Assembly (NCBI RefSeq): GCF_000611645.1 | Contig: NW_014011791.1 | Coordinates: 1 to 11,702, forward strand | Source: Monoraphidium neglectum | Taxonomy: Eukaryota; Chlorophyta; Chlorophyceae; Sphaeropleales; Selenastraceae | Length of the DNA stretch: 11,702 bases | Reading direction: 5' to 3' | Shown: positions 1 through 9,872 of the stretch, one piece after another | Numbering within the stretch: position 1 is the stretch's first letter | Layout: each line of letters opens with the position of its first letter | Position numbers and translations under genes: made by a program | Notes under the pieces: generated by a model | Told to the model about the DNA's origin: nothing | The model's database searches: none | What the model saw: the letters and a program-made list of their open reading frames with translations, nothing else

Positions 1-209
1 GCGCGGTCGCAGCAAGGGGGGGCGGCGGCGGTGGGGTAGTTAAACAGAAACTGGGCGGGCATTGTAAGAGGTGCGCACGCTGCGGGCGACGGCCTCGGCG
101 CGCAGCGGTGCAGAGGGGCGGCTTTGTCGCAACACGGGTGAGGGGCTCGATTTTGCCCCTGCGCAAGCCCCGGCTCGATTTTGCCCCTGCGCAAGCCCCT
201 ACTTGCCAC
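1..209 (-). other. Presumed intron 2 and unresolved next exon of the SET gene
   Basis: No exon could be fixed here. A short minus-strand reading at about 105-52 (LRAEAVARSVRTSYNARP) looks helical, as the segment after the first SET strands often does. However, it has no convincing acceptor and only a weak donor (GTTTCT at 51), and its frame meets a TAA at about 45-43. It is a candidate only. Confidence 0.25.
144..199. repeat. Perfect 28-bp tandem duplication
   Basis: Bases 144-171 and 172-199 are identical 28-mers, each beginning GGCTCGATTTTGCCCC, lying head to tail with no spacer. They fall just beyond the end of SET exon 2, in the presumed second intron. The unit length is not a multiple of three, so duplication inside an exon would shift the frame. 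This supports an intronic position. Confidence 0.9.
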
Positions 210-1021
210 GAAGCTTTTCTTGTGAGAGGGGAACTGGAGGGTCATGTTTATGGGGATGCTTGCCACCTGCGAGGCAGACGGGAATCAATGAGAGGGGGGT
301 GGCGAGGCGATGCAGGGGGCGGCGAGGCGCATCACGGAGTCACGTGATGCGACACTGCTGTTTCGTCACCCAAGGGTGCGATACAGCACGACGCAACGTG
401 CAAACGACGCCGCAATGTGCCGAGCCGCGTTGCAGCACCGACGATGCCCTCGCGTGGTGCGCCGCCAACAGGCCCCGCGCCTGCCTGCACAACGTACAAA
501 CAACGATAACGCAAACACGGAATGCGTGGAGGGCCCGAGGGGAAGTGCCGGGCCCTCGATTTGTTGCCCGCATGTGCCTCAACAACAAAGACACCGGACC
601 CATCACCAGGCCGCAGCTCTTAAGACGCAGAGCAGGCACACTCGTTGCCCCCCCGCACCATGCCGTTGGCGGGTATGTCGCTCGTTGCAAAGCCACCCCT
701 AACGCCCCCTGGCGAGTATCCCGGCGCGAACGCCATCGACGCGCCCCCGCCCTCCAGCCACTTCCAAAGTGCCGCGTCCGTCTCTGCGGCTGGCCTAATT
801 GCGCCCTGCTGGCAGCGGCCGCCAGGCCGCGAGCGCGGGGCGGCGGCGTCGGCGGCGGCGGCGGGGTGCTTGCGCAGCTGTCGCCTTCCTCCGCCGGGGC
901 TGCTCGGCGCCGCCGCCGCCGTCGCTGCTGCTGCTCCTGCCCGTGCGCCAGCGAGCGTCACAGCCAGGAGCACGGCCACCATCAATGTGCTGCCATGGCG
1001 GCCGCCGGCCAGGCGGCACAT
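210..1021 (-). CDS. Probable SET-domain protein (lysine methyltransferase-like), 5' part, two exons, continues past left edge
   Basis: Exon 1 is 1021-659 (121 codons) and exon 2 about 266-210 (19 codons), both minus strand, joined in phase 0 across a 392-nt intron (donor ATG|GTGCGG, acceptor GCAG|GTGGCA). The spliced reading gives a tryptophan-bearing helix (ALWKWLEGGG, residues 84-93) and then GGVRGGFATSDIPANGM (105-121) joined to VASIPINMTLQF (122-133). This matches the start of SET domains of the Rubisco-LSMT/SETD type: an RG.(F/V)AT.DIPAN strand-turn and then a (V)xSIP strand. The S-adenosylmethionine-binding NH motif and catalytic tyrosine would lie further left, outside the window. Residues 14-29 (MVAVLLAVTLAGARAG) resemble a secretory signal, followed by an Ala/Arg/Pro-rich low-complexity linker (30-80). 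The start may be M1 at 1021 or M14 at 982, the latter placing the hydrophobic stretch at the very N terminus. The exon 2 donor is unsure (GTGGCA after 210, or GTAGGG after 203). The family call is from recalled motifs, and the activity is inferred. Confidence 0.6.
267..658 (-). other. Intron 1 of the SET-domain gene
   Basis: This is the 392-nt interval between the two recognisable SET exons. It begins GTGCGG and ends GCCTCGCAG when read on the minus strand. Joining its flanks restores a continuous SET-type reading, which is the main evidence for it. No other coding segment was recognised inside. Confidence 0.55.
842..930. repeat. GGC/GCC-rich low-complexity tract within SET exon 1
   Basis: Runs of GGCGGC and GCCGCC triplets here encode part of the Ala/Arg/Pro-rich linker of the SET protein on the minus strand. 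Such tracts open several overlapping frames on both strands, which explains the long spurious plus-strand reading across 71-1039. Confidence 0.7.
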
Positions 1022-2601
1022 GCGCCGCCCTGTTCTTGACAGGTCGGCGAGCGGCGAGGGTGGAGGGAGCAGTGTCAGGAGACGTGGCCGTCGACGCCAG
1101 AGTCGAACGACGTGACAGCCTGCTCAAATACTCCAAATCCTGGTATCCTTATCAAAAATTCATAGTTTCCCACTGTGCACTCTTAGAGAGGTTGTTGGGC
1201 CGCGAACTCAAAAGAATTTCTCGATCGGTGTGGCAGAATGTGTGAACATGTGACAGCGGCCTTCCTGACACCCATCTGAATACAGTGATGTTGCATAGGA
1301 TGCGCCGTCTTGCAGCACTGATGAGCCTCACCTTCCACTGGGCCCATGGCCAGTACGCCGCCGCCAGAGTTTTCGCCCCTCGCTTGATAGCTGTGGTTGT
1401 GGGTGCTTAGTGTGCTTGGGCGATGTATATTGCGATGATCCAGTTGATAACTTGCTGTCGTATTCGCGCGCATGTCTGTGAGTGACCTTGGTGTGCTTGT
1501 TTTGGGCTGCAGGCGCGAATGACTAGTGAGTGGAGTGTTTGGGCGTTGGGCGGCTGCGTGGACGATTGCCTTAGATGATGCAGCTCGCCTCTGGAACCAT
1601 CCTCCCCATGAAGCCACGGCTCTGTGTACCCTATCCAGCACATGGCTTCGACATCCACAAACATGGTCCAAAGCACTCTGGGAGCGAGGTTGCACAAATC
1701 GAGATGGGTGGACGCTGGCGCGAGCCCCGTCCGATCGCGAGTGGCATGCAGATGCCATCGGATGAAATCCACATGCAAATTCAGATGCACGCCATTGCAA
1801 CCAAACACACAGCACAGACGGGCCCAAGTGCTCCGGACTGGCCCCAGCTCCTGCCTGCACGCCAGCCGTGCTGCGCGTGCTGGCGTGGGCTGTGGCTTGA
1901 CCTCTGTGCACATGCGTTTGGTGATCTCTGCTGCCATTATCTGCAGTGCCGTCCATTGCAGTTGCATTCGATGCTTGCGCTTCGGCCTGGGGTGGCGCAG
2001 GGGTTCAGCCGCCTGAGCTGCTGTTTGCGCAGACGCCACATGCTGGAGCACAAGGGGCAGTGTGAGGCGTGCGAGACATGTCACATGATTGAATCAGCGA
2101 AACAGTATTCAGGGGCCTGTGAAATATTTGAATCGCGTGGATCCAAACGAGGTTGGTCTCAGGTTTGACCGCACCGCTACTGGTCAACGGATGCAATTCA
2201 TTGGCACCAACAAATGCCGCACAGTAACTCCTTTAGTTCTTTGCGGAAGCTACTTTGCTTCTGGTTGTAATTTCATATCTGAGCGCAGCCAGAGGGAACA
2301 CCACACTCTCTGCCGCCCTGTTGTGCTTCTGCTGATTGCACACACCCGAGGGCACTCGAGTGGGTGACTGCCTGATGGCGTGGCCACACCAGCCATCTGG
2401 AACAACAACTGCGGCCAGCAAGAACGCACTACGTTCCTGCATTCTTATCAAGTTGCAACGGAGCTCATACTGCGTCACACAGGCCACAGCCAATTCCAGC
2501 CGGGCCGTGGTCGCAGAACAGCGCTTGGTGTGAGACCAATAGCTTTCAATTGCTTGTATTGATATATTATCAAGGTCGGCAGCGATCGATCTGAGGACAC
2601 C
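1022..2601. other. Divergent intergenic region, no gene recognised
   Basis: This is about 1.6 kb between the leftward SET gene and the rightward acyltransferase gene. By eye it is less GC-rich than the flanking genes. Open readings exist on both strands (for example minus 1956-1183), but they overlap one another, show no domain, conserved motif or splice-supported continuation, and are rich in His/Ser/Arg/Cys as expected of chance frames. No tRNA, transposon ends or long repeats were seen. The region should contain both promoters and the 5' UTRs, possibly with a non-coding 5' exon that cannot be seen without transcripts. Confidence 0.55.
2536..2573 (+). promoter_or_regulatory. Possible core promoter of the acyltransferase gene: CCAAT, AT-rich dyad
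   Basis: A CCAAT pentamer at 2536-2540 is followed by TTGATATATTATCAA at 2559-2573. The latter is a perfect 6-bp inverted repeat (TTGATA/TATCAA) around TAT and contains a TATA-like core at 2563-2569. The core lies about 33-39 nt before the ATG at 2602, so conventional use as a TATA box implies a 5' UTR of only about 5-10 nt. That is unusually short, so a distal start or another role for the dyad is possible. Confidence 0.35.
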
Positions 2602-4570
2602 ATGGCGCTCGCACCGCCTCCGGGCGACCCCTTGTTTGAGCCCTTCATCAGACATGATCAATATGGAGAAGCTGGTCATCGGATTTCCTTCGGCAGCTCG
2701 CTGCGGATCCTGGTGCTATCGGTGACGCTTTTGCCATGCCGACTCCTTGCGGCAATGATGTGCGTGGCGTCATACTACATTCTGCTGCGGCTCCTGCTGT
2801 TTGTGCCGGCCGGCGTGCTCAACCGGCGCCTCGCCGCGTTCTGGGGGCGCTTCTGGAGCCGCGCCTGCCTCTTGGCGCTCGGCTTCGTGCGCATCAGCAG
2901 AGTGCGCGAGGAGCGGCGCTCCCCCAAGCTCGGCGACAGGCCGCGGTGGCAGGTGGCGATCGTTTCCAATCACATTGGGTGGGCCGACATCCTCATACAC
3001 ATGTCGCGCAACCTACCGAGCTTTGTCGCTCGGGACGGCACGCAGGACATTCGAATGATTGGGCTCATCAGGTGCGCCCGCGTAGTCACTGACATGCGCG
3101 CATGCCCCCGCGCCAGCGCATGCGTGCATCGCCGCGAGTACATCGCGTGTGCATGCCTCTCGAGGAATGCATGCAACCCCGGGCCGGATGCTGCAGCGGC
3201 TGCGGCGGATGCGGCGCTGTACGCGACCTGCGGCGTCTAGAGGGCGCTGACAGGCAGCCTGCCACCGCCACCCTGCTGCAGTCGCCGCATCGAGTGCATC
3301 TACGTGGACCGGGAAAAGAGGAACGGATCAACGGTAAGTCTTGGTTGCAGTTGGGCCTTCGTGGGTTGATGGTGGGCTTCCAAAGGACGCGTGCTCAGCC
3401 ACTTGGACAGATGCAAAACTGCATCTGTCATCCAAACCTCGCGGCTCCGAGCAATTCACAATTGCTTGCACAGTAGCGCAGCGATCAAGCAGCACGTGGC
3501 AAGAAGCGACGGCACCATCACTCCCATCCCTTGCCGGCGGGCTCTCGCAGGGCGGCGCCAGCGCCGGGGTCGGGGAGCAGGTGCGCCAGCGCATGCTGCA
3601 CAGCTGGGCGCACCCGGAGGAGGAGCACCGGCCGATGCTGCTGTTTCCAGAGGTGAGCGTTTTGGGCTTCAGGGAACTGCTGCCAGAGAGCCGCTGCAGG
3701 TGCAAAGAAAGGCATATGGCCGGAGCATGGCTAGGGTCTGTTGATATTCTTCCAGAACTTCAGGGGGCTTGCAGGAGGCTTGCGATTGTCATGCAGGACG
3801 GCGGCTGCCCATGCAGGAATCAACCACCGCACCGCGGCGCTCGGTGACCCCTGCGGCGCGCGCTTGATGCTCGTGCGCTCTCGTCCCTCCTCCCAGGGGA
3901 CGACCAGCAACGGCACGTCCCTGCTGCCGTTCAAGACGGGGGCGTTCCTGGCGGGGGTGCCGGTGCAGCCGGTCATTATCAAGTATGGCGAGGTGCGGAT
4001 TGGAGAATGGGGACGGCGACAGCGCACGGGGATTCAATGATGTCAGTGCAATCAACAGCAGGCGGCAGCAGCAGCGGCGACGCTGGCAGCGGCAGCGGGA
4101 GCGGCAGCAGCAGCCAGCACAGCGGTGCGCATTCGAAGGCAACAGAGGAATGCCGGTTGAGCAATTGTTGTGCGGCGGTTGAGAGGACGGTTCGGCGCAA
4201 AACAGAGTGCTGTCGACGCAGCTTTGTGCGCAGATCATGGGGTCGATATTGAGCAGTAAGGTCGTCGAACACTGGCTGCAGCTAGCAGTGATGGGTGCCA
4301 AGGGTTTGACCGACCCTGACGACCGCGCCCTCGAACACACCTGGTGCGCAGGGGCCCGTGTCGCCTGCCTGGGAGAGCATCAGCGCCCTGCGCCACATGC
4401 TGCTGATGCTTACGACGCCGTTCCACTCTGTGACGTGCTACGAGGTGCGCCGCCTGGGAGCTGCAGCAGCCTGTGCTGTGCGCCCGCCGCCAGTCGGCGC
4501 GGGCACAAGGGACCTGGTGCTGCCGCAGGCGCCGGGCTTGCGCTTGGAGATTGTGGCTGTACAAGCAACT

Positions 4571-4601
<31 letters not shown>

Positions 4602-5230
4602 AAGCAGCAGCAACACCAGCAGCAGCACCAGCAGCACCAGGAGCACCTGCAGCAGCGCCAGCAGCTGCGACTGCATCGTCAGTGTCAGCCGCAGCGGCGG
4701 CAGTCGCCGTGGCCTCTGCGTTTGTGCCGGTAATGCCTTGGCATGGCAACCCTTCCCTGCTCATAAGTTCCTCTCAACCCTCGCGCCCCGCACCTGCCCT
4801 CCTGCTCTCGCGCCTTCCTGGCAGCTGCCGATCTACTACCCCAGCGAAGACGAGCAGAAAGACCCAAAGCTGTATGCCGCAAATGTGCGGCAGTACATGG
4901 TGAGCCAGCTACTGCGTAGGTTCGCTTCATCTCAGAGCAGTCGCCACCGTTTGCGTCTCCAAAATTCCCAACAATCCAACATTACCTTGCGCCGTGCTCC
5001 TCGCGCACGTGTCAACGCGTCGGCCCCGCCTGATTGCCCCGCCTCTGTGATTCACTCTGCAGCTGCGGTACAGCGGTCTGAAGCCATCGGACGCCACTCT
5101 GGAGGACAAGCGGCGGTACCAAGCAGACCTGCGGCAGCGGCTGGCGGAGGCTGCTGGCAGCCAGGGGGGCGGCAGCAGGGGCGGCGGCGACGGCGGCAGC
5201 GGCATGGCGGGCAAGACCGCGGAAAGCTGA
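2602..5230 (+). CDS. Membrane-bound lysophospholipid acyltransferase, LPCAT/LPEAT-type (LPLAT/PlsC superfamily), seven exons, 351 aa
   Basis: Family members transfer an acyl chain from acyl-CoA to a lysophospholipid (lyso-PC, lyso-PE or related), remodelling phospholipids in the ER and other internal membranes. Exons: 2602-3071, 3282-3333, 3551-3652, 3897-3992, 4352-4444, 4825-4899, 5063-5230. All introns are GT-AG. The first is phase 2 and the other five phase 0. The spliced protein has hydrophobic segments at about residues 33-72, block I NHIGWAD (123-129, catalytic His124/Asp129), block II CIYVDRE (162-168), block III FPEGTTSNG (206-214) split between exons 3 and 4, and block IV VPVQPV (229-234). 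The segments SPAWESIS and LPIYYPSEDEQKDPKLYA are typical of plant LPEAT and animal LPCAT1/2. The ATG sits in a good context (ACACCATGG). No EF-hands follow the domain, unlike LPEAT2 or LPCAT1/2, so it is closer in plan to LPEAT1. The tail (about 327-351) is Gly/Ser-rich. Head-group specificity cannot be told from sequence. Confidence 0.93.
3993..4351 (+). other. Acyltransferase intron 4, with a GGC/CAG-rich stretch
   Basis: A phase-0 intron running from GAG|GTGCGG to TGCGCAG|GGG. Removing it joins IIKYGE to GPVSPAWESIS, the expected family order. Bases about 4058-4116 are a mixed GGC/AGC/CAG triplet tract, imperfect and intronic. Confidence 0.8.
4571..4671 (+). repeat. CAG trinucleotide repeat in acyltransferase intron 5
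   Basis: About ten pure CAG units at 4572-4600 are followed by a degenerate CAG/CAC/CAA tail to about 4671. The tract lies inside the 380-nt intron 4445-4824. That interval is judged intronic because skipping it joins SVTCYE directly to LPIYYPSE, the order seen in the family. All-plus-strand AG dinucleotides here are potential decoy acceptors. Confidence 0.85.
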
Positions 5231-5670
5231 CACCTGGGCGCTCACCTGGGGCGCACAGGCGGGCCCCGCGCCGGTGGGGGCAGCGTATGTCGCCGCAACG
5301 GCAGCTTGTTGCGACATGGTTCCGTCGCGGCCCCTTGATTTGTACAGCTATGGACCTGTTGGACCAACACGCAGATGCACCCCCCTCAAAACTGATATCG
5401 TCCTCCTGCTTACGCTGGCAGGCCAGGAGGGCAGGGATAGTGCAGGCGTGCCGTCCACCGCAACCCCCTTCAGAGTCCAGGGGCAGAGGCCACGTGTGGT
5501 GCACGCGCACCTGGGGTGGTGGGTCGTCACATGCACCCCACCCTACAAACGCACTGCCAGCCGCGCACCCGCGCATTTGCTGGCCTGTTTTCACCTGACA
5601 TTTACCCAACACAGTCTTTCAGCTGACCGGCTCCCACCTTGCAAGCCTGTGTAAGCACCTTTGCTGACTG
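5231..5670 (+). other. Probable 3' UTR of the acyltransferase gene with TGTAA poly(A)-type signal
   Basis: After the TGA at 5228-5230 there is no further exon-like sequence in the acyltransferase frame. TGTAA, the usual green-algal polyadenylation element in place of AATAAA, occurs at 5650-5654, giving a 3' UTR of roughly 430-440 nt. A second TGTAA at 5930-5934 could serve as a later site. TGTAA is only five bases long, so chance occurrence is possible. Confidence 0.5.
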
Positions 5671-6359
5671 TGGGCCTGCACGCTTTCGCGGCGCAAGGCA
5701 CTGCATTTCGGCGTCACACCGTTATTTGGCACCATGCTTCCATTACAAATAGCACAGATTCAAGCACTGCGGAGGGTGGGTTGTGCTGACAAGCGCTATA
5801 CCAGCCAGCCACCCTTGATTGAGTACATGCTCCCTGCCTTCCTGGGGTACCCGCCCCCTTTTTCTTTTCTTGCACCTCCTGGATCCCAGGGATGGGATGT
5901 CCTGCATCAGTGATGGCGAATGCATGGCATGTAATTTTGCATGGACGAGTGGGTGTGGCGCTGCTGCCGCTCGATGGCTCGAGACAGTGCCGTCACAGAT
6001 GTTGGACAGCATTGCAGCACGCAATCCATCAGTAGAGAGCTGGCTGCATGCGAGGCGCGAGCACCTGAAAGTGTGTTGCTTCACAAAATGTCGCACGGGG
6101 ACAGCAGAACACCTACCTCTGCAGCCTGCAGGGGTTGGGGGGCACCCGGGAGGCACCGGTGTGTATCTTTGGTGTGCCGCAACCGCCCGCCAGAATGCAG
6201 TTCTTGTCTTGGCAAAACCTGCGAAGAATCTTGACGATCAACACTACACAAGCCTCTGCAGCAGCACGCGCTACGCAGTTTGACCTATTGACTCGGTGGG
6301 GAAAGGGGCTGGGGGCTGCAGCTCTGCTCTCAGTGATTCGCGAAGCATAAAAGTCACCG
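5671..6359. other. Intergenic gap, no gene recognised
   Basis: This lies between the acyltransferase 3' end and the coiled-coil gene start. Open readings on both strands (for example plus 5819-6283, minus 6436-6113) lack motifs and overlap each other. The region should include the promoter and 5' UTR of the downstream gene. CATAAAAG at 6346-6353 looks like a TATA element but sits directly against the ATG at 6360, so it is unlikely to direct a transcript that includes that ATG. Confidence 0.5.
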
Positions 6360-7187
6360 ATGAGGTTCGCGTCTAAGAATTTCAACGGCAGACCGAGCTC
6401 GCCCACCCGGGTGAGCGCTTCGTGTTCGTCAGACACGCGAACTTGTCACCGCTGAGCCTGAATGTCGTAGTTGCTGCATTCTTTGTTCGGTCATTCGACG
6501 CTGCCTTTGAGGTCGCCGTCGGAGTGCGGCCCGCCTTCGCCGCTTGCGCCGACAGTTCTTGTGCTGATGCTGCTGATGCACCGCGCTCTCTCGCCCCTGC
6601 CGCTCCCCTGATCCGCCTCGATGCGCGCCCAGGCGATGGCGGTGGGGGAGGAGCGCCGGGCGTCCCTTGCCAAAGTTGTCTGCACACTGAAGAATGCGGT
6701 GGAGAAGCTGCAGGTGTGTATTCTCAAGCACAGCGAGCCGGCCGGCGCAAACGTCGCCGCCCGGCGGATCACCTGCCAGGGCAGAGCCCGTCTGCGGCTC
6801 GGAAACCTGGAGATCCCTGCGCTTTTGGTTATTACGGAGGGACGCGATTGAGGGCTTACAACCAACGGCGAGCGCTCCCACCGCACGCGAGGGCGGCAGG
6901 GCAACCCAGGTTGCATGTTATGCCCGCCCCCCCCGCGACGGCGCTTTGCAGGCTGCGCAGGGCATGCAGGCAGTCAACGAGAGGCGGAAGACGGCCGAGC
7001 AGCTCACACTGCAGGTCAGCGCCCCGCTTTCTTGCGACCGCGTGTCCCCAATGCCGCCCTTCGATTGCCCCACTTTGGCACTTTCGTCTCCGGGGGTGGA
7101 ATGCTGTGACCCCGCCGCGCGGGCCCATGGTCTCTCTCGCGCCTGCGGCCTGCCGGGCGGTAGGGTCGCACAACAGCAATAGCAGCA

Positions 7188-7225
<38 letters not shown>

Positions 7226-8793
7226 GGCAGCAGCAGCAGGGGCAGCAGCAGCGGCAGCAGCGGCGGCAGCGGCCGCGGCAGCCGCAGCGGCAGCGGCAGT
7301 GGCAAGTTGAGCGGCATCGGCGGCGACAGCCGCCCTCCTTCAGATTCCACATTGTGATTGCCACCCCGACTGAATCGAAGCCGGCCCCTACCTCAAGTAT
7401 CCGCAAAATTGACAATTGCGCAACGCAGGTGCAGCTGCTAAACTCGGCGTTTGCGTCGCTGGCCGACGCCGTCCTCGAGGAGATAGGTGCGGCGGATTCA
7501 AACGCGCGTGCGCGACAGCTGGGTGCAGCCCGCCGGCAGACCTGCCAGCCCCACCGCTGCAACTCAGCACAGCCCAGCACACTCACAGCGCCAGACACCT
7601 GGCCCGTGCGCCCGTGTACTGGCGGGTGCTCGCATTCCCCCTTGTGGGAAAGGGCGCCGCATGCGGGCGCGGCCGGCCGGCCCGGTCTGCTGGGCGCCGC
7701 CAGAGGGGCCCAGAGTAGAGCGGCGTCTGGCGCTGCGCCCGGCTGCCCACAAAGAGGGGTGGGCGCCTGGCCTCAGCGCCCTTTTTGGCGGCGAACCCTT
7801 GTCAAAACCTCCCCTTTTTGCAAACCCCACCCCCACTATCTACTGCCGCGCCGGGACTGGATGCGGTGATTCTCTCTTTTACGTCTGTCGCAACGTCCAG
7901 AGGAGCTGGGCTGCGAGCGCGCCCAGCTCAAGTCTGACTCGTCACAGCTCAAGGCCGGGCTGCGGGCGCTCGACGCACGCGTGCAGGTGCGGCGGCACGC
8001 CCGCCTGCCACCCTCGCGTCCGGTCGTCGTCACCGTTCGCTGGGCAAGAGCGGGGTGGGGTGGCCGCGGCGGGCTTGTTTCGGGGAAGAGCTGAGTGACG
8101 GTTGTTGCGCGTGCGACGCCGCCGCGCCGGATGCGCAGCGCAGGGGGAGCCAGAAGGGTGGGCCGGCCTGCCGAGCCGTCCTGCTGGTGGAGATTCCATT
8201 CCCAGCAGCTTTAACCCCTCTTTGTATCCCCCCGTTGTCATCCCCCTTTTTTATCCCTCCCACCTCGCTTTTTTGATCCCCTCATCAGGACCGCCTGTGT
8301 GAGATGGGGAGGCTGGAGGACAGGGTTGAGGCGAAGATGGCGCTCACGGCCGGCCTGGAGAGCCAGGTGGGGCGCTGGGGCTTTGTCCCCAACAATGTCA
8401 ATATGGGGTCGACGCACGTGCCGAAACTCGTGCCCAGTTGAACGGGCGATTTGGGGTTTGTGGCTTGTATGCCGGCCGGCACACCACACGCCGGCGGCGG
8501 GGCAGCAGGGTGAATGGAGGTTGGCTCTGAACAGCTGTGTGAGCCGAATCGGTGCAAAAGGGGACACTTTATTGCAGGGCCGCCGTGCGGCTGAGCAACG
8601 GCCAGGGCCACCGCACATTCCCAACATTGATCTTCTGCTGAAGGCATCCCACCCCCAGGGATGCCGTCCCTGTTGCGGGCGCCTCTGCCCCACCGCCCGC
8701 CGCGGCTCTGACCCCTTCCTCCCGCTTTACTCCCGCAAGCACGCGCGCGCGCATGCACGCACCGCCTTACTCACGTGCCGGCCCCCGCTCCTG

Positions 8794-8838
<45 letters not shown>

Positions 8839-9809
8839 ACACACAAACACACACGCCTCCTGCCCCGCACCCTGCGCGCAACATGCAGGTGGCTGCGCTG
8901 AGTGCAGCCAGCGCGGCTGCGGACCAGCGGCTGGCAGACCTGCGGGCGGAGGTGCAGCTGCTGCAGGCAGGTCCCTGATACGGTCAAACGGCAGCTTGAC
9001 CGAGATCGGATCACCACGTTTGCCCGATGCACGCGCTTGCCGGGCGCAGCCGGATACGTTCAGCACATGTGAACCTCAGCCCGCCGCGCTGCAAAGACCT
9101 GTCGAGGCGCCAGGAGACTGTTATGAGACCGAAGTCAAACCGGTCAAACGGCACCGTCAACATGATCGCGACCTGGACGCCCGCGTGTGTGCCGCGGACG
9201 CCTTGAACCGCGGTCAAATGCCGCCGGCCCGCAGGTGCAGGGGGCCAAGCTGGAGAAGGGCCAGGCGGTGGCGGCGATGGAGGCGCAGCGCGCGCAGCTC
9301 ACCGCCCTCCAGCGGGGCCAGGTGCGGCCGCCTTTCTCGGCTTTTCTGTGTTCGTTGGGCGGCAATCGAAGGGAGGGCCGTTAGCGGTTGTCGAGCCGGG
9401 GCTTGGGGACACTTAAAGTATGGCGCGTCACCATCCTTTGGCACGCGGACGTTTGCAATTGGCCCCGTGGGTAGTGGCTACACAGGCCTTGAATTGCTGA
9501 TTGCAGCTATGTTGGTGCTCCCATCAGCATGCTGCGCGGCGCAGGGGGGCTGTGAGCTCGTGGCCGACGCAGTTTTCTCAGCACAAACAGCGGACCCTCG
9601 AGACGGTCAAGCGGTCACGATCGCCGCAAGCCTGCCCCCGCCGCATCGCGTCTGACAGGTCAAGGAGATTGCAGGGGAGAGCATCCGAGAATGCGTGCCC
9701 GGGCTGGTGTCGTCCAGCGTGCAGCGCCATGTGCCGCCCATGATTGATGAGGTGCGTGTGTGTGTGAGTGCGCGCACACGCGTGCACTCGTGCATAGTGT
9801 ATGCGTGTA

Positions 9810-9872
<63 letters not shown>

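Noticed and set aside
144..199. CRISPR-like repeat
   Set aside because: Only two copies with no spacer, in a eukaryotic intron.
71..1039. 322-codon plus-strand open frame
   Set aside because: It is rich in Arg, Cys, Ala and Gly, has no domain, and lies antisense to the SET exons. GC-rich triplet runs keep stops rare in this frame.
1183..2084. Long minus-strand open frames (257 and 225 codons) in the intergenic region
   Set aside because: They overlap each other and plus-strand frames, contain no recognisable motif or helical/strand pattern, and have no splice-supported extension.
4358..4903. Read-through of acyltransferase exon 5 into the CAG tract as a poly-Ala domain
   Set aside because: The frame is open, but the 380-nt interval is not a multiple of three. 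Reading through would lose LPIYYPSEDEQKDPKLYA, which the family places directly after exon 5.
4207..5598. 463-codon plus-strand open frame
   Set aside because: It runs through introns 4-6 and exons 5-7 of the acyltransferase in the wrong frame. Poly-Ser from the CAG tract extends it.
6346..6353. CATAAAAG as TATA box of the coiled-coil gene
   Set aside because: It lies 6 nt from the chosen ATG, so a transcript started from it would miss that codon. The exon 1 donor (CGG|GTGAGC) supports the ATG instead.
8753..9655. 300-codon plus-strand frame with a Thr/His repeat
   Set aside because: It is an artefact of the CA repeat, and it crosses exons 7 and 8 out of their coiled-coil frame.
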